The notes under the pieces: generated by a model
The model's database searches: none
Told to the model about the DNA's origin: nothing
What the model saw: only the letters and a program-made list of their open reading frames with translations
Position numbers and translations under genes: made by a program
Shown: positions 53,153 through 62,858 of the stretch, piece by piece
How the letters are laid out: each line of letters begins with the position of its first letter
How positions within the stretch are numbered: the stretch's first letter is position 1
Source of the DNA: Pseudomonas wadenswilerensis
GTDB taxonomy: Bacteria; Pseudomonadota; Gammaproteobacteria; Pseudomonadales; Pseudomonadaceae
Direction of reading: 5' to 3'
NCBI RefSeq assembly: GCF_900497695.1
Contig: NZ_UIDD01000002.1
Location: forward strand, 1-64,000
DNA length: 64,000 nucleotides

Positions 53153-53967
53153 GTGGCTTCGAGCAGCTGTTCCCCGGCGCCCTGCCCAAACTGGTGATGT
53201 TTGATCTGGACGGTACCCTGATCGATTCGGTACCGGACCTGGCAGCGGCGGTGGACAACATGCTGCTCGCAATGGGGCGTCAGCCCGCCGGCCTTGAGGC
53301 GGTGCGCCACTGGGTCGGCAATGGTGCGCCGGTGCTGGTGCGTCGCGCCCTGGCTGGCGGCATCGACCACGAAGCGGTCGATGACGACGAAGCCGAGCGG
53401 GGCCTGGAGTTGTTCATGCAGGCCTACGCCGAAAGTCATGAGCTGACGGTGGTCTACCCCGGCGTGCGCGACACCCTCAAGTGGTTGCACAAGCAGGGCG
53501 TGGAAATGGCCCTGATCACCAACAAGCCCGAGCGCTTCGTTGCACCCTTGCTCGATCAGATGAAGATCGGCCGCTATTTCCGCTGGATCATCGGCGGCGA
53601 TACCCTGCCGCAGAAAAAGCCCGACCCTGCCGCCTTGCTGTTTGTCATGAAAATGGCCAGCGTTGCGCCTGAGCAGGCCCTGTTCGTCGGCGACTCGCGC
53701 AGCGATGTGCTGGCGGCCAAAGCGGCTGGAGTCAAGTGCGTCGGCCTGACCTATGGCTACAACCATGGCCGGCCGATCAGCGAAGAGGCGCCGTGCCTGG
53801 TCATCGACGACCTGCGCGCGCTGTTGCCTGGTTGCTTAGATCCGGCCACTGGGATAACGTTGGCGGACGTTCAATCCCCCTCAGATCGAGATTCCATCGT
53901 GGCGGTTACCGGCAAACTCTGGATGAAAGTCATCAAGGCCCTGGCCCGCTGGCGTTGGCGCGCCTGA
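53149..53967 (+). CDS. gph: Gph, phosphoglycolate phosphatase
   Basis: The 272-residue HAD hydrolase removes phosphate from 2-phosphoglycolate. Motif I is [12 protein letters not shown], motif II TNKPERF, motif III Lys in QKKPDP, and motif [17 protein letters not shown]. The C-terminus from about residue 225 departs from the family and ends in [14 protein letters not shown]. That tail also reads as a Trp-rich leader peptide for trpE, so the final coding bases appear to serve both roles. Overlaps rpe by 4 bp. Confidence 0.96.
   Translation: MSGFEQLFPGALPKLVMFDLDGTLIDSVPDLAAAVDNMLLAMGRQPAGLEAVRHWVGNGAPVLVRRALAGGIDHEAVDDDEAERGLELFMQAYAESHELTVVYPGVRDTLKWLHKQGVEMALITNKPERFVAPLLDQMKIGRYFRWIIGGDTLPQKKPDPAALLFVMKMASVAPEQALFVGDSRSDVLAAKAAGVKCVGLTYGYNHGRPISEEAPCLVIDDLRALLPGCLDPATGITLADVQSPSDRDSIVAVTGKLWMKVIKALARWRWRA
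53923..53967 (+). promoter_or_regulatory. trpE attenuator leader coding segment (in frame with the gph 3' end)
   Basis: These 15 codons ([14 protein letters not shown] and stop) contain two Trp codons near the end, with a third Trp codon just before the ATG. The same peptide, with two changes, ends the leader before trpG at 57674-57718. A perfect GCCGGC-AAAT-GCCGGC hairpin (53977-53992) follows 10 bp after the stop. Attenuation of trpE and trpGDC has been reported in P. putida. Whether ribosomes reach this segment by translating gph or from an internal start is not decided; no strong ribosome site is seen at the ATG. Confidence 0.6.
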
Positions 53968-53976
53968 CTGCCATCT

Positions 53977-53992
53977 GCCGGCAAATGCCGGC
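53977..53992 (+). terminator. Hairpin of the trpE attenuator
   Basis: GCCGGC and GCCGGC flank AAAT as a perfect 6-bp stem between the gph/leader stop and trpE. No clear T-tract follows, so it may be a weak or factor-dependent attenuator, or one arm of a switch. Confidence 0.5.
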
Positions 53993-54036
53993 CTGCTTGC
54001 CTGCCTGACCCATCTGCTGCTTGCCACGAGGCTATC

Positions 54037-55518
54037 ATGACCCGCGAAGAATTCCTGCGCCTGGCCGCTGCCGGCTACAACCGCATTCCCCTGGCCTGCG
54101 AAACCCTGGCCGACTTCGACACGCCACTGTCGATCTACCTGAAACTGGCTGATCAACCCAACTCCTACCTGCTCGAATCGGTGCAGGGCGGCGAGAAGTG
54201 GGGGCGTTACTCGATCATCGGCCTGCCGTGCCGTACGGTGTTGCGGGTGCATGATCACCAGGTCCGGATCACCCACGACGGTGAACTGATCGAACAACAT
54301 GAAGTAGAAGATCCGCTGGCCTTCGTCGAAGCCTTCAAGGAGCGCTACCAGGTGCCGACCATCGCCGGCCTGCCGCGCTTCAATGGTGGCCTGGTCGGAT
54401 ACTTCGGTTATGACTGCGTCCGCTATGTCGAGCGGCGCCTGGGCAAGTGCCCGAACCCTGATCCGCTGGGCGTACCGGACATCCTGCTGATGGTGTCCGA
54501 CGCGGTGGTGGTGTTCGACAACCTGGCCGGCAAGATGCACGCTATCGTGCTCGCCGATCCGGCTCAGGAACAGGCCTATGAAAACGGCCTGGCCCGTCTC
54601 GAAGGCCTGCTCGAACAGCTGCGCCAGCCCATCGCCCCGCGTCGCGGGCTGGACCTGGGCGGCCCGTTGCCGGCAGAGCCGGCGTTCCGCTCCAGCTTTA
54701 CCCAGAGCGACTACGAGCGTGCGGTCGATACCATCAAGGAGTACATCCTCGCTGGCGACTGCATGCAGGTGGTGCCATCGCAGCGCATGTCCATCGACTT
54801 CAAGGCCGCGCCGATCGACCTGTACCGGGCACTGCGCTGCTTCAACCCGACGCCGTACATGTACTTCTTCAACTTCGGCGACTTCCATGTAGTGGGCAGC
54901 TCGCCAGAAGTGCTGGTGCGGGTCGAGGACAACCTGGTCACCGTTCGCCCGATCGCCGGAACCCGCCCACGCGGTGCCACCGAAGAAGCCGATCGTGCGC
55001 TGGAAGAAGACCTGCTGTCCGACGACAAGGAAATCGCCGAGCACCTGATGCTCATCGACCTGGGCCGTAACGACGCTGGCCGGGTCTCGGAAACCGGCTC
55101 GGTCAAGGTCACCGAGAAGATGGTGATCGAGCGCTACTCCAACGTCATGCACATTGTTTCCAACGTCACCGGCGAGCTGAAGCAGGGCCTGAGCGCCATG
55201 GATGCACTGCGCGCGATCCTGCCGGCGGGCACCTTGTCCGGGGCGCCGAAGATCCGCGCCATGGAAATCATTGACGAGCTGGAGCCGGTCAAGCGCGGGG
55301 TCTACGGCGGTGCGGTGGGGTACTTTGCCTGGAACGGCAACATGGACACCGCGATTGCCATCCGTACCGCAGTGATCAAGGACGGTGAGCTGCATGTGCA
55401 GGCCGGTGGCGGTATCGTTGCCGACTCGGTGCCAGCGCTTGAGTGGGAAGAAACCATCAACAAGCGCCGGGCCATGTTCCGTGCGGTGGCGCTGGCCGAG
55501 CAGACACCACGTAGCTGA
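54037..55518 (+). CDS. trpE: TrpE, anthranilate synthase component I
   Basis: The 493-residue enzyme makes anthranilate from chorismate, using ammonia from TrpG. Near the N-terminus [20 protein letters not shown] has the tryptophan-binding LLES motif for feedback inhibition. The catalytic half contains [56 protein letters not shown] and [19 protein letters not shown] precedes the ATG. It is separated from trpGDC by an esterase gene on the other strand. Confidence 0.98.
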   Translation: MTREEFLRLAAAGYNRIPLACETLADFDTPLSIYLKLADQPNSYLLESVQGGEKWGRYSIIGLPCRTVLRVHDHQVRITHDGELIEQHEVEDPLAFVEAFKERYQVPTIAGLPRFNGGLVGYFGYDCVRYVERRLGKCPNPDPLGVPDILLMVSDAVVVFDNLAGKMHAIVLADPAQEQAYENGLARLEGLLEQLRQPIAPRRGLDLGGPLPAEPAFRSSFTQSDYERAVDTIKEYILAGDCMQVVPSQRMSIDFKAAPIDLYRALRCFNPTPYMYFFNFGDFHVVGSSPEVLVRVEDNLVTVRPIAGTRPRGATEEADRALEEDLLSDDKEIAEHLMLIDLGRNDAGRVSETGSVKVTEKMVIERYSNVMHIVSNVTGELKQGLSAMDALRAILPAGTLSGAPKIRAMEIIDELEPVKRGVYGGAVGYFAWNGNMDTAIAIRTAVIKDGELHVQAGGGIVADSVPALEWEETINKRRAMFRAVALAEQTPRS

Positions 55519-55527
55519 GCCTGATCC

Positions 55528-55554
55528 ACGGCGCCTGCTTGTGGCAGGCGCCGT
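55528..55554. terminator. Hairpin terminator between convergent trpE and the esterase gene
   Basis: ACGGCGCCTGC and GCAGGCGCCGT form a perfect 11-bp stem with a TTGTG loop, 10 bp after trpE and 10 bp after the esterase end. It can serve both directions, though T-rich tails are short. Confidence 0.75.
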
Positions 55555-55563
55555 ATCCCTTCC

Positions 55564-57486
55564 TTAGAACTCCAGGCTCAACGCCAGGTTGATCCCTTGC
55601 TGGGTCAGCTCGTCACTCTTGCGCCAGTTGTAGCTGCCGCGCAGGGCCAGCCCCGGTGCGAGGGTCTGGCTCAAGCCCAGGGTTGCCCGATTCAGATTGC
55701 TCTGCGGGGTATAGCCGGTCAGGGTGAAGTCGTTGCCCGGCAGGCTGTTGAGGTGGATGGTCAGGTCCTGGCGGTCGTCTTCGAACTCGTGCTCGTGAGC
55801 CACTTCGGCGAACAGCAAGGTGCTTGGTCGTGCCTGATACTTGCCCTGCAAACCCAGGCCCAGACGCCGCGATTCACGGTCCTGATCGTCATAGCTCAAG
55901 GCCGTGGCGCGGGTGCCTTTCTCCGAATACCCATCGACTTTCACCCGCGCATAGTCGGCGCTGACGAAAGGCGACAGGCTCCACTGGCTGCCGGGAGCCG
56001 CGAGGTCATATCCCAGGCGCGCGGCGAACGCCCACAGCTCGCCATCGGTATCACCTTTCTCGCTGCGATCGTTCACGCCCAGAGCGAAGGTGCGTTTCAG
56101 GTCGCTGTAGTCCAGGTGCCCGCCGGTCAGGGCCGCATCTGCCCACCATTGGTTCTGCTGGAACTGCACGAAGGCGGTGGCCAGGTAGCTGTCGAGCTTG
56201 TAGTCGGAGTCTTGCCCGCCGGCTTCGAGCTTCTGCTGGTAAACGCCGGTAGCAATACCAATACGCCAGGCGTCATCCAGGCGGTAGCTGCCGCCCAGGG
56301 TCAGGTTGTAGCCATGGCCATCGGCGCTGGCGGAACTGCGCTGGCTGTCGATATCCAGATTCTGCCCACCAGCAGCCACGATTGCCTGCCACTGGCCAAC
56401 CGGTTGCCAGTGGCCTTGCCACTGGTTGCGCAGTTCATCCTGGTGCGCGCGCAAGCTGGCGTGGGCCATTTCTGGTAGCAGCGTCAGCTCCCATGGTGCG
56501 GAGAGGATCGAAAAGGCGTAGTCGGCAATCAGCTCCTGCCCGGCAGTGGTGGGGTGGACCGAATCGTTGAACAGCAACTTGCTCGGATCGGGCGTGGCGC
56601 TGTTGATGCCGTAGGTCGCGTTCTGCACGCAGCCGTTGCCACTGAAGCAGGTGCCGACCAGGTTCTGACCGCTGGCCAGGCCGAACTGCGCCGGAGTGGC
56701 CAGGGCTTCCTGGAGCAGCAGTGGCACGTTGAGCGGAATGATTTGTGCGTCGATCAGGCTCAGTTGGCCGACCAGTTGCTGGTTGAAGAGGCTGCTCAGC
56801 TGCGAAGCCGGGCCTTGCATCGGGGTGCCATTCATCGCCGGGGTCAGGCCCAGGTCGGGCAGCAACCAGACCATGATGTACTGCGCGCCGCCCTGCTGCA
56901 GGGCCTGGGCGCTGGCGGCCAGGCGATTGGCGGCGGCTGCGGCGCTGGCCGGGCTGGTGATCTGCCCCTGGAGGAAGTCGTTGCCGCCGCCGGTCAGGTA
57001 GTAAAGCGCGTTGGGATCGGCGCGCAGTCCGCCGGCCAGATACCCCGGGCGTTCGCGCAGCACGGTGCCGGCCCCGGGATTGCCTGGTGGAATGATCACG
57101 TCGGAAGTGCCGGTGATCGAGTCGAGAATCTGGTCGGTGCGGTAGCCGCCCACTGCCCAGTTGTTGCCGTCAGGACGACCGAGTGCGGCATTGACCGGTG
57201 AAGTCGAAGCGCCCAGGTCAGTCGGAGCAATACCCAGCTGCGCCCCGAGCAACATGGGCGATACCGCGCCGAAGGCCTCGCCGTTGCCATAGGTCGGGCC
57301 GATACGGTTGGTAAAGCGCTGGGTAGAGCCCGGCGCACCGTTACCGTCGGGGAATTGCCCGGCATCGGCAAGGCTGTCGCCGAAGACAATCAAGGTCGAG
57401 TAGGGGGAGGGGGCCGCATGGGCGCTGGAGCAGGCCAGGGCCAGAAGCGAGAATGCACAGGGCAACAGTGAGCGCGCTTTCAACAT
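55564..57486 (-). CDS. Autotransporter GDSL esterase (EstA/EstP type)
   Basis: The 640-residue protein has a signal peptide ([19 protein letters not shown]), a GDSL passenger domain and a C-terminal autotransporter barrel (about residues 360-640, ending ..LALSLEF with terminal Phe). Block I is [14 protein letters not shown] with the nucleophile Ser, GGGNDFLQG is the Asn block, and the Asp/His pair is in [13 protein letters not shown]. Homologues display an esterase on the cell surface and affect rhamnolipid production and motility in P. aeruginosa. It is inserted between trpE and trpGDC on the opposite strand. Confidence 0.95.
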   Translation of the reverse strand: MLKARSLLPCAFSLLALACSSAHAAPSPYSTLIVFGDSLADAGQFPDGNGAPGSTQRFTNRIGPTYGNGEAFGAVSPMLLGAQLGIAPTDLGASTSPVNAALGRPDGNNWAVGGYRTDQILDSITGTSDVIIPPGNPGAGTVLRERPGYLAGGLRADPNALYYLTGGGNDFLQGQITSPASAAAAANRLAASAQALQQGGAQYIMVWLLPDLGLTPAMNGTPMQGPASQLSSLFNQQLVGQLSLIDAQIIPLNVPLLLQEALATPAQFGLASGQNLVGTCFSGNGCVQNATYGINSATPDPSKLLFNDSVHPTTAGQELIADYAFSILSAPWELTLLPEMAHASLRAHQDELRNQWQGHWQPVGQWQAIVAAGGQNLDIDSQRSSASADGHGYNLTLGGSYRLDDAWRIGIATGVYQQKLEAGGQDSDYKLDSYLATAFVQFQQNQWWADAALTGGHLDYSDLKRTFALGVNDRSEKGDTDGELWAFAARLGYDLAAPGSQWSLSPFVSADYARVKVDGYSEKGTRATALSYDDQDRESRRLGLGLQGKYQARPSTLLFAEVAHEHEFEDDRQDLTIHLNSLPGNDFTLTGYTPQSNLNRATLGLSQTLAPGLALRGSYNWRKSDELTQQGINLALSLEF

Positions 57487-57631
57487 CGCAAAGATCCTTT
57501 TTCGTTGTTGTTATCGGATGACGCCTAAAGACGTTAGCAAAACATTCCGCGCGTCTTCCATCGCTAAAGCGTTTCGGCATGCCTCGGTCATATTGCGTGG
57601 ACCGCGCCGGTAGGCTACTGTGCGGGAACGT

Positions 57632-57718
57632 ATGAACGAGACCTACCCCGTGTTGATCGTCAGCAAACTCTTGATGCGCGTTATCAAGGCCCACGCCCGT
57701 TGGCGTTGGCGCGCCTGA
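57632..57718 (+). CDS. trpGDC leader peptide
   Basis: This 28-codon ORF starts at ATG 57632 with GGGA upstream, and ends KAHARWRWRA with two Trp codons separated by Arg. The last 14 codons (from an internal ATG at 57674) differ from the gph/trpE leader in two residues. A GCCGG-TTCG-CCGGC tetraloop hairpin begins 12 bp after its stop. It should couple trpGDC transcription to charged Trp-tRNA through ribosome stalling; attenuation of this operon is reported in P. putida. Confidence 0.7.
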   Translation: MNETYPVLIVSKLLMRVIKAHARWRWRA

Positions 57719-57729
57719 CTTTATCTCTT

Positions 57730-57743
57730 GCCGGTTCGCCGGC
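57730..57743 (+). terminator. Hairpin of the trpG attenuator
   Basis: GCCGG-TTCG-CCGGC is a 5-bp stem with a stable UUCG loop, 12 bp after the leader stop. The following bases are only moderately T-rich (CTTTGCCTTTCT). It is at the same place relative to the leader as the hairpin before trpE. Confidence 0.55.
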
Positions 57744-57890
57744 CCTGTACCGCTTTGCCTTTCTGAACGCTTTACCTGCTGTAGCCGGCTGTGGCTGGTG
57801 CGCACAGGCGAACTAGCACCTGTTGCACAGCGCACAGGCACTTCGAAAGGCATGTATTCAAAGTCAGTAGATGCAAGAGGTTGAACCCAG

Positions 57891-58484
57891 ATGTTACTGA
57901 TGATCGACAACTACGACTCCTTCACCTACAACGTCGTGCAATACCTCGGCGAGCTGGGTGCAGAGGTCAAGGTCATTCGCAATGACGAACTGACCATCGC
58001 CCAGATCGAAGCCCTGAACCCCGAGCGCATTGTCGTCTCCCCCGGCCCGTGCACCCCGACTGAAGCCGGTGTGTCGCTGGAGGCCATCAAGCACTTTGCC
58101 GGCAAGCTGCCGATCCTCGGCGTATGCCTGGGCCACCAGTCCATTGGCCAGGCCTTCGGTGGTGATGTAGTGCGCGCCCGCCAGGTGATGCATGGCAAGA
58201 CCAGCCCGGTGTTGCACAAGGACCAGGGCGTGTTCGCTGGCCTCAATAACCCGCTGACCGTCACCCGCTACCACTCGTTGGTGGTCAAGCGCGAAACCTT
58301 GCCCGAATGCCTGGAGCTGACCGCCTGGACCGTCCTTGAAGACGGCTCGGTGGACGAGATCATGGGCCTGCGCCATAAAGAGCTGAATATCGAAGGGGTA
58401 CAGTTCCACCCCGAATCGATCCTCACCGAGCAGGGCCACGAGCTGTTCGCCAACTTCCTCAAGCAGACCGGCGGCCGCCGTTAA
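57891..58484 (+). CDS. trpG: TrpG, anthranilate synthase glutamine amidotransferase
   Basis: The 197-residue class I amidotransferase supplies ammonia to Trp[19 protein letters not shown] starts the domain, the active-site Cys lies in [16 protein letters not shown], and the His/Glu pair is in [11 protein letters not shown]. It heads trpGDC and follows an attenuator. It probably also serves folate synthesis if no separate pabA exists, as in other pseudomonads (inference). Confidence 0.97.
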   Translation: MLLMIDNYDSFTYNVVQYLGELGAEVKVIRNDELTIAQIEALNPERIVVSPGPCTPTEAGVSLEAIKHFAGKLPILGVCLGHQSIGQAFGGDVVRARQVMHGKTSPVLHKDQGVFAGLNNPLTVTRYHSLVVKRETLPECLELTAWTVLEDGSVDEIMGLRHKELNIEGVQFHPESILTEQGHELFANFLKQTGGRR

Positions 58485-58493
58485 GGATTGAAC

Positions 58494-59543
58494 ATGGATA
58501 TCAAGAGCGCGCTGAGCCGTATCGTCGGTCACCTGGACCTGAGCACCGAAGAAATGCGCGATGTCATGCGCGAAATCATGACCGGCCAATGCAGCGAGGC
58601 GCAGATCGGCGCCTTCCTAATGGGCATACGCATGAAGAGCGAGAGCATCGATGAAATCGTCGGTGCCGTCTCAGTGATGCGCGAGCTGGCCGACAAGGTC
58701 GAGCTCAACACCCTCGACCAGGTGGTCGACGTGGTCGGCACCGGCGGCGATGGCGCCAACATCTTCAACGTGTCCACCGCTTCGGCATTCGTCGTTGCCG
58801 CCGCCGGCTGCACCGTGGCCAAGCACGGAAACCGTGCGGTCTCGGGCAAGAGCGGCAGTGCCGACCTGCTGGAAGCAGCCGGTATCTACCTGAACCTCAC
58901 GCCGGTACAAGTGGCACGCTGCATCGACAGCGTCGGTATCGGCTTCATGTTTGCCCAGACCCACCACAAGGCGATGAAATACGCCGCCGGCCCACGTCGT
59001 GACCTGGGCCTGCGTACCTTGTTCAACATGCTCGGCCCGCTTACGAATCCGGCCGGGGTCAAGCACCAGGTCGTCGGCGTGTTCACTCAGGCGCTATGCC
59101 GTCCGTTGGCTGAAGTGCTCCAACGCCTTGGCAGCAAGCATGTGCTGGTGGTGCATTCGAAAGACGGCCTGGACGAATTCAGCCTGGCGGCGCCGACGTT
59201 CGTTGCCGAACTGAAGAATGACCAGATCACGGAATATTGGGTCGAGCCCGAAGACCTCGGCATGAAAAGCCAGAGCCTGCACGGCCTGGCCGTGGAGAGC
59301 CCGGCCAAGTCGCTGGAGCTGATCCGCGATGCCTTGGGCCGGCGCAAGACCGAGAACGGCCAGAAGGCTGCGGAAATGATCGTGCTCAACGCCGGCGCCG
59401 CGCTTTACGCTGCCGACCACGCCATGAGCCTCAAGCAAGGCGTCGAGCTCGCTCATGATGCGTTGCACACCGGTCTCGCCCGGGAAAAACTCGAAGAACT
59501 CGGTGCCTTTACCGCGGTATTCAAGCAGGAGAATGAAGGATGA
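58494..59543 (+). CDS. trpD: TrpD, anthranilate phosphoribosyltransferase
   Basis: The 349-residue enzyme joins anthranilate and PRPP. The PRPP loop is [38 protein letters not shown] binds the phosphate, and [22 protein letters not shown] holds the anthranilate-site residues. I use ATG 58494 with AAGGA upstream; a TTG two codons earlier is less likely. It lies 9 bp after trpG and overlaps trpC by 4 bp. Confidence 0.98.
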   Translation: MDIKSALSRIVGHLDLSTEEMRDVMREIMTGQCSEAQIGAFLMGIRMKSESIDEIVGAVSVMRELADKVELNTLDQVVDVVGTGGDGANIFNVSTASAFVVAAAGCTVAKHGNRAVSGKSGSADLLEAAGIYLNLTPVQVARCIDSVGIGFMFAQTHHKAMKYAAGPRRDLGLRTLFNMLGPLTNPAGVKHQVVGVFTQALCRPLAEVLQRLGSKHVLVVHSKDGLDEFSLAAPTFVAELKNDQITEYWVEPEDLGMKSQSLHGLAVESPAKSLELIRDALGRRKTENGQKAAEMIVLNAGAALYAADHAMSLKQGVELAHDALHTGLAREKLEELGAFTAVFKQENEG

Positions 59544-60376
59544 GTGTGCCGACGGTTCTGGAAAAGATCCTTGCCCGCAAGGTCGAGGAAGTGGCCGAGC
59601 GCAGCGCCCGGGTCAGCCTGGCGGAGCTGGAGCGCATGGCTGCAGTCGCCGATGCCCCGCGCGGCTTTGCCAAGGCCCTGATTGAGCAGGCCAGGCGCAA
59701 GCAACCGGCAGTCATTGCCGAGATCAAGAAAGCCTCGCCCAGCAAGGGTGTGATCCGCGAAAACTTCATTCCGGCCGACATCGCCGTCAGCTACGAGAAG
59801 GGCGGGGCGACCTGCCTGTCGGTGTTGACCGATGTCGACTACTTCCAGGGCGGCGACATCTACCTGCAACAGGCGCGCGCCGCGTGCAAGCTGCCGGTGA
59901 TCCGCAAGGACTTCATGATCGATCCTTACCAGATCGTCGAAGCCCGGGCCCTGGGCGCTGACTGTGTGCTGCTGATCGTTGCGGCGCTGGATGACGTGAA
60001 GATGGCCGAACTTGCCGATACCGCCAAGCGCGTCGGCCTCGATGTCCTGGTCGAAGTGCACGACGGCGACGAGCTGGAGCGGGCGCTGAAGACTCTCGAC
60101 ACGCCACTGGTCGGCGTCAACAACCGCAACTTGCACACGTTTGAAGTCAGCCTGGAAACCACCCTCGACCTGCTGCCGCGCATCCCTCGTGACCGCCTGG
60201 CCATCACCGAGAGCGGCATCCTCAATCGCGCCGACGTCGAGCTGATGGAAATCAACGAGGTGTACTCCTTCCTGGTCGGCGAAGCGTTCATGCGTGCCGA
60301 GCACCCGGGGCTGGAGCTGCAGCGCCTGTTCTTCCCGGAGCGCGTGGTGCAGAACCCGGTGCAAGGCCTGGACTGA
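59540..60376 (+). CDS. trpC: TrpC, indole-3-glycerol phosphate synthase
   Basis: The 278-residue TIM-barrel enzyme closes the indole ring. [47 protein letters not shown] and [13 protein letters not shown] hold the catalytic Lys and Glu residues. It is monofunctional; TrpF is not fused. It ends trpGDC and is followed by a strong intrinsic terminator. Confidence 0.98.
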   Translation: MSVPTVLEKILARKVEEVAERSARVSLAELERMAAVADAPRGFAKALIEQARRKQPAVIAEIKKASPSKGVIRENFIPADIAVSYEKGGATCLSVLTDVDYFQGGDIYLQQARAACKLPVIRKDFMIDPYQIVEARALGADCVLLIVAALDDVKMAELADTAKRVGLDVLVEVHDGDELERALKTLDTPLVGVNNRNLHTFEVSLETTLDLLPRIPRDRLAITESGILNRADVELMEINEVYSFLVGEAFMRAEHPGLELQRLFFPERVVQNPVQGLD

Positions 60377-60386
60377 TTCAACTCTG

Positions 60387-60409
60387 AAGCCGGCGATGCC
60401 GGCTTTTTT
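60387..60409 (+). terminator. Intrinsic terminator of trpGDC
   Basis: AAGCCGGC-GAT-GCCGGCTT forms an 8-bp stem followed by TTTTTT, 10 bp after the trpC stop. Confidence 0.93.
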
Positions 60410-60429
60410 GTCTCTACAAGGTTTATGCG

Positions 60430-61134
60430 ATGACTGATCAAGTGCTTGATGTCACTGTCGAGGCCGGGCTGCACGCCGAGCAGGAGTTGTTGGCGGCTGT
60501 ATGCAAAGGCGAAAAGGATCATGGCCTGTTGTTCTGGCGTCCGACTGACCGCGCCTTGGTCATGCCCCGGCGCATGAGCCGCCTGGACGGTTTCGAGGCT
60601 GCCTGCGCGGAGCTTGCGATTGCCGGCTGGCCGGTGCTGCTGCGCGAAACCGGTGGCGAGCCGGTGCCGCAGTCACCTGCGGTGATCAACATCGCGCTGG
60701 TATACGTAGCACCAAAAAGCGAAGGTGATCACGGCCGCATAGAAAGCGCCTACGAGCGCCTGTGCCTGCCGTTGTGTGATGTGCTGCGTGAATGGGGTGG
60801 GCTGGCGTCGGTGGGGGAAATCGAAGGGGCGTTCTGTGATGGGCGCTACAACGTCAACCTCAACGGCCGCAAGCTGGTCGGCACTGCCCAGCGCTGGCGC
60901 CAGGGCCTGGGAGGCAAGCGCCCGGTGGTGCTGGTGCATGGTGCGTTGTTGCTGGATAACGAGCGCGAATCAATGGTGGCAGCGGTCAACCGCTTCAACG
61001 AATGCTGCGAACTGGAGCAGCACTGCCTGGCTGACAGCCACATCGCCCTGCACGAAGTGGTGCCCCAGGCGCCGCTGCTCGAGCGGCTGGGCCAGGCCTA
61101 TGCCGAGGTGATCAAGGGCATCGCCCGCGATTAA
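60430..61134 (+). CDS. Lipoate-protein ligase A-like (BPL/LplA/LipB) protein
   Basis: The 234-residue protein has the biotin/lipoate ligase fold. [17 protein letters not shown] and [31 protein letters not shown] contain the family Asn/Gly block and the Lys of the K-x-x-G-x-A motif, followed by [11 protein letters not shown]. It lacks the C-terminal LplA domain, so activation and transfer may be split, or it may be an octanoyl/lipoyl amidotransferase or another acyltransferase. Its substrate is unknown. It is convergent with vfr, sharing a TTAA overlap of stop codons. Confidence 0.78.
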   Translation: MTDQVLDVTVEAGLHAEQELLAAVCKGEKDHGLLFWRPTDRALVMPRRMSRLDGFEAACAELAIAGWPVLLRETGGEPVPQSPAVINIALVYVAPKSEGDHGRIESAYERLCLPLCDVLREWGGLASVGEIEGAFCDGRYNVNLNGRKLVGTAQRWRQGLGGKRPVVLVHGALLLDNERESMVAAVNRFNECCELEQHCLADSHIALHEVVPQAPLLERLGQAYAEVIKGIARD

Positions 61135-61775
61135 CGGGTGCCAAAGACCACCATGGTCTTGCCCTTGACGTGTACCAGGCTGCGCTCTTCAAGGTCCTTG
61201 AGGACGCGGCCGACCATCTCCCGTGAGCATCCAACGATCCGGCCGATTTCCTGGCGGGTGATCTTGATCTGCATACCGTCGGGGTGGGTCATTGCATCCG
61301 GCTGCTTGCACAGCTCCAGCAGGCAGCGGGCTACCCGGCCGGTGACGTCGAAGAATGCCAGGTCGCCGACCTTGCGCGTGGTATTGCGCAGACGCTGGGC
61401 CATCTGGCTGCCCAGTGCGTAGAGGATCTCCGGGTCGTGGCGTGCCAGCTCGCGGAATTTCTCGTAGCTGATTTCCGCAACCTCACATTCGCTTTTGGCC
61501 CGGACCCAGGCGCTGCGCTGTTGTTCCTGCCCGGCCGGTTCAAACAGACCGAGCTCACCGAAGAAATCACCACTGTTGAGGTAGGCGATGATCATTTCGT
61601 GGCCATCGTCGTCTTCAATGAGAATGGTCACCGAGCCCTTGATGATGAACGACAGGGTTTCGGCCTTGTCGCCGGCGCAGATGATGTTGCTCTTGGCCGC
61701 ATAGCGGCGGCGCTGGCAATGGACCAGCAGCTTGTCGATGTTCTTGATCTTGGCTGGAAGGGCTGATGCAACCAT
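61131..61775 (-). CDS. vfr: Vfr, cAMP-receptor-type transcriptional regulator
   Basis: The 214-residue CRP-family regulator has a cAMP-binding domain (about residues 15-125) with the phosphate cassette [15 protein letters not shown] and a C-terminal helix-turn-helix [30 protein letters not shown]. In P. aeruginosa the ortholog drives virulence genes; in P. putida it is called Crp and governs other functions. It is divergent from osmC and convergent with the LplA-like gene. The 192-bp upstream region has a dyad at 61830-61861. Confidence 0.95.
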   Translation of the reverse strand: MVASALPAKIKNIDKLLVHCQRRRYAAKSNIICAGDKAETLSFIIKGSVTILIEDDDGHEMIIAYLNSGDFFGELGLFEPAGQEQQRSAWVRAKSECEVAEISYEKFRELARHDPEILYALGSQMAQRLRNTTRKVGDLAFFDVTGRVARCLLELCKQPDAMTHPDGMQIKITRQEIGRIVGCSREMVGRVLKDLEERSLVHVKGKTMVVFGTR

Positions 61776-61829
61776 GGCTGGATCCCGGTCAGGAGGCGAC
61801 GCTTCATTTACTTTTATAGGTAGTCTGGC

Positions 61830-61861
61830 GATAAGCGCCAGTGATTTGGCGTCAGCTTATC
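61830..61861. promoter_or_regulatory. Imperfect dyad in the vfr-osmC intergenic region
   Basis: GATAAG-CGCCA and TGGCG..CTTATC face each other across GTGATT, with a four-base extra segment in the right arm. It lies 55 bp before vfr and about 107 bp before the OsmC gene. It does not match the CRP consensus TGTGA-N6-TCACA, so a different regulator or a hairpin is possible. Confidence 0.35.
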
Positions 61862-61967
61862 AGACGCTTGCCCTTCTATCGGCAGATTTACTCATGCGCT
61901 TGAGCTTTTCCACCGGGCCCGCAGGGTCTAAGCTGGCAGCCTTTTTTCAAACAAGGGAGTCCAGGTA

Positions 61968-62390
61968 ATGAAGGCGCGTATCCAGTGGGCAGGTGAAGCC
62001 ATGTTTCTGGGCGAATCGGGCAGTGGCCACGTGGTCGTGATGGACGGCCCGCCCGAGGCCGGTGGCCGCAACCTGGGTGTACGGCCCATGGAAATGCTGT
62101 TGCTGGGCCTGGGTGGCTGCAGCAACTTCGATGTGGTCAGCATCCTGAAGAAATCCCGCCAGGCGGTGGAGAGCTGCGAAGTGTTTCTTGAAGCCGAGCG
62201 CGCCGGTGAAGACCCGAAGGTGTTCACCAAGATCCACCTGAACTTCGTGGTCAAGGGCCGTGGCCTTAAAGAAGCCCAGGTCAAGCGCGCGGTCGAGTTG
62301 TCGGCAGAGAAGTATTGCTCGGCCTCGATCATGCTCGGCCGGGCCGGTGTCGAGATCACCCATGGCTACGAGATCGTCGAGCTCGGTTGA
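61968..62390 (+). CDS. OsmC/Ohr-family protein
   Basis: The 140-residue protein belongs to the OsmC/Ohr peroxidase family. The first reactive Cys is in LGLGGCSNFDVVSILKK and the second in AEKYCSASIMLGRAGVEITH; both fit the thiol peroxidase pair. It is nearer the YhfA-type subgroup than Ohr (short, no Ohr Arg segment). It probably reduces organic hydroperoxides. It is divergent from vfr; this pair of neighbours is common in pseudomonads. A REP follows. Confidence 0.88.
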   Translation: MKARIQWAGEAMFLGESGSGHVVVMDGPPEAGGRNLGVRPMEMLLLGLGGCSNFDVVSILKKSRQAVESCEVFLEAERAGEDPKVFTKIHLNFVVKGRGLKEAQVKRAVELSAEKYCSASIMLGRAGVEITHGYEIVELG

Positions 62391-62396
62391 TGGTCA

Positions 62397-62426
62397 GCAA
62401 GCCCGCTTCTGTAGGAGCGGGCTTGC
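62397..62426. repeat. REP hairpin after the OsmC gene
   Basis: GCAAGCCCGCT and AGCGGGCTTGC are perfect 11-bp arms around an eight-base loop, between the convergent OsmC gene and membrane gene. It has no T-tract, but may stop transcription from either side. Confidence 0.8.
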
Positions 62427-62438
62427 CCCACGCTCAGG

Positions 62439-62858
62439 CTAAACGCGCAGGCGCTCCAGCCCAATCAGCCAGGCCAGCCCTGGAACCAGCGCCAGCAAAA
62501 ACCAATGCAGGTTAAAGCCAAGCAAGCCGAAGATTTCTGCTGTGCTCCAGGTATTGCCAAAGGCATCGGCAAACAGCAGGCACTGCAGCAAGGCAATCAG
62601 CGCGGCAAACAGCGCAAAGACCCCGCCGAGCAGTCGCCGCCTGTGGATAAAACAGCCGACCAACACGAACAGCAGTTGCCCGGGCAGTGAGAACAACAGC
62701 AGGTCGAAAGCACTGTTGCCATCAGGTTGGGAGATTTCTGGCAGCGTCAGGCTGAAGGGCGCTTCCCTCATGCTGGCGGTCATCAGGCACACGAACAGGT
62801 AGGCCACCAGCGCCAGACCCAGGCTTTGCAACAAGCGAACACAAAACAGCCTGATCAT
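62439..62858 (-). CDS. Small integral membrane protein (hypothetical)
   Basis: The 139-residue protein has about four hydrophobic segments (LLQSLGLALVAYLFVCLM near the N-terminus, LLLFSLPGQLLFVLVGCF, LLGGVFALFAALIALLQCL and FLLALVPGLAWLIGL). Its ATG overlaps the stop of the DUF2157 gene by one base (TGATG), so the two are coupled and may form one membrane complex. No catalytic motif is seen. The start at 62858 follows from this overlap; the longer frame lies inside the neighbour. Confidence 0.7.
   Translation of the reverse strand: MIRLFCVRLLQSLGLALVAYLFVCLMTASMREAPFSLTLPEISQPDGNSAFDLLLFSLPGQLLFVLVGCFIHRRRLLGGVFALFAALIALLQCLLFADAFGNTWSTAEIFGLLGFNLHWFLLALVPGLAWLIGLERLRV

Larger units (their letters stand above)
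57487..57890. other. 404-bp spacer holding the trpG leader and esterase promoter
   Basis: The region between the esterase start and trpG holds the 28-residue Trp leader (57632-57718), its hairpin (57730-57743) and about 150 bp before trpG in which GCGCACAGGC occurs twice. I see no other gene. The esterase promoter should lie near 57500-57600, without a clear consensus. Confidence 0.6.

Noticed and set aside
57810..57818. GAACTAGCA, resembling half of the E. coli TrpR operator
   Set aside because: It is short and not symmetric, and pseudomonad trpEGDC genes are not known to use TrpR.
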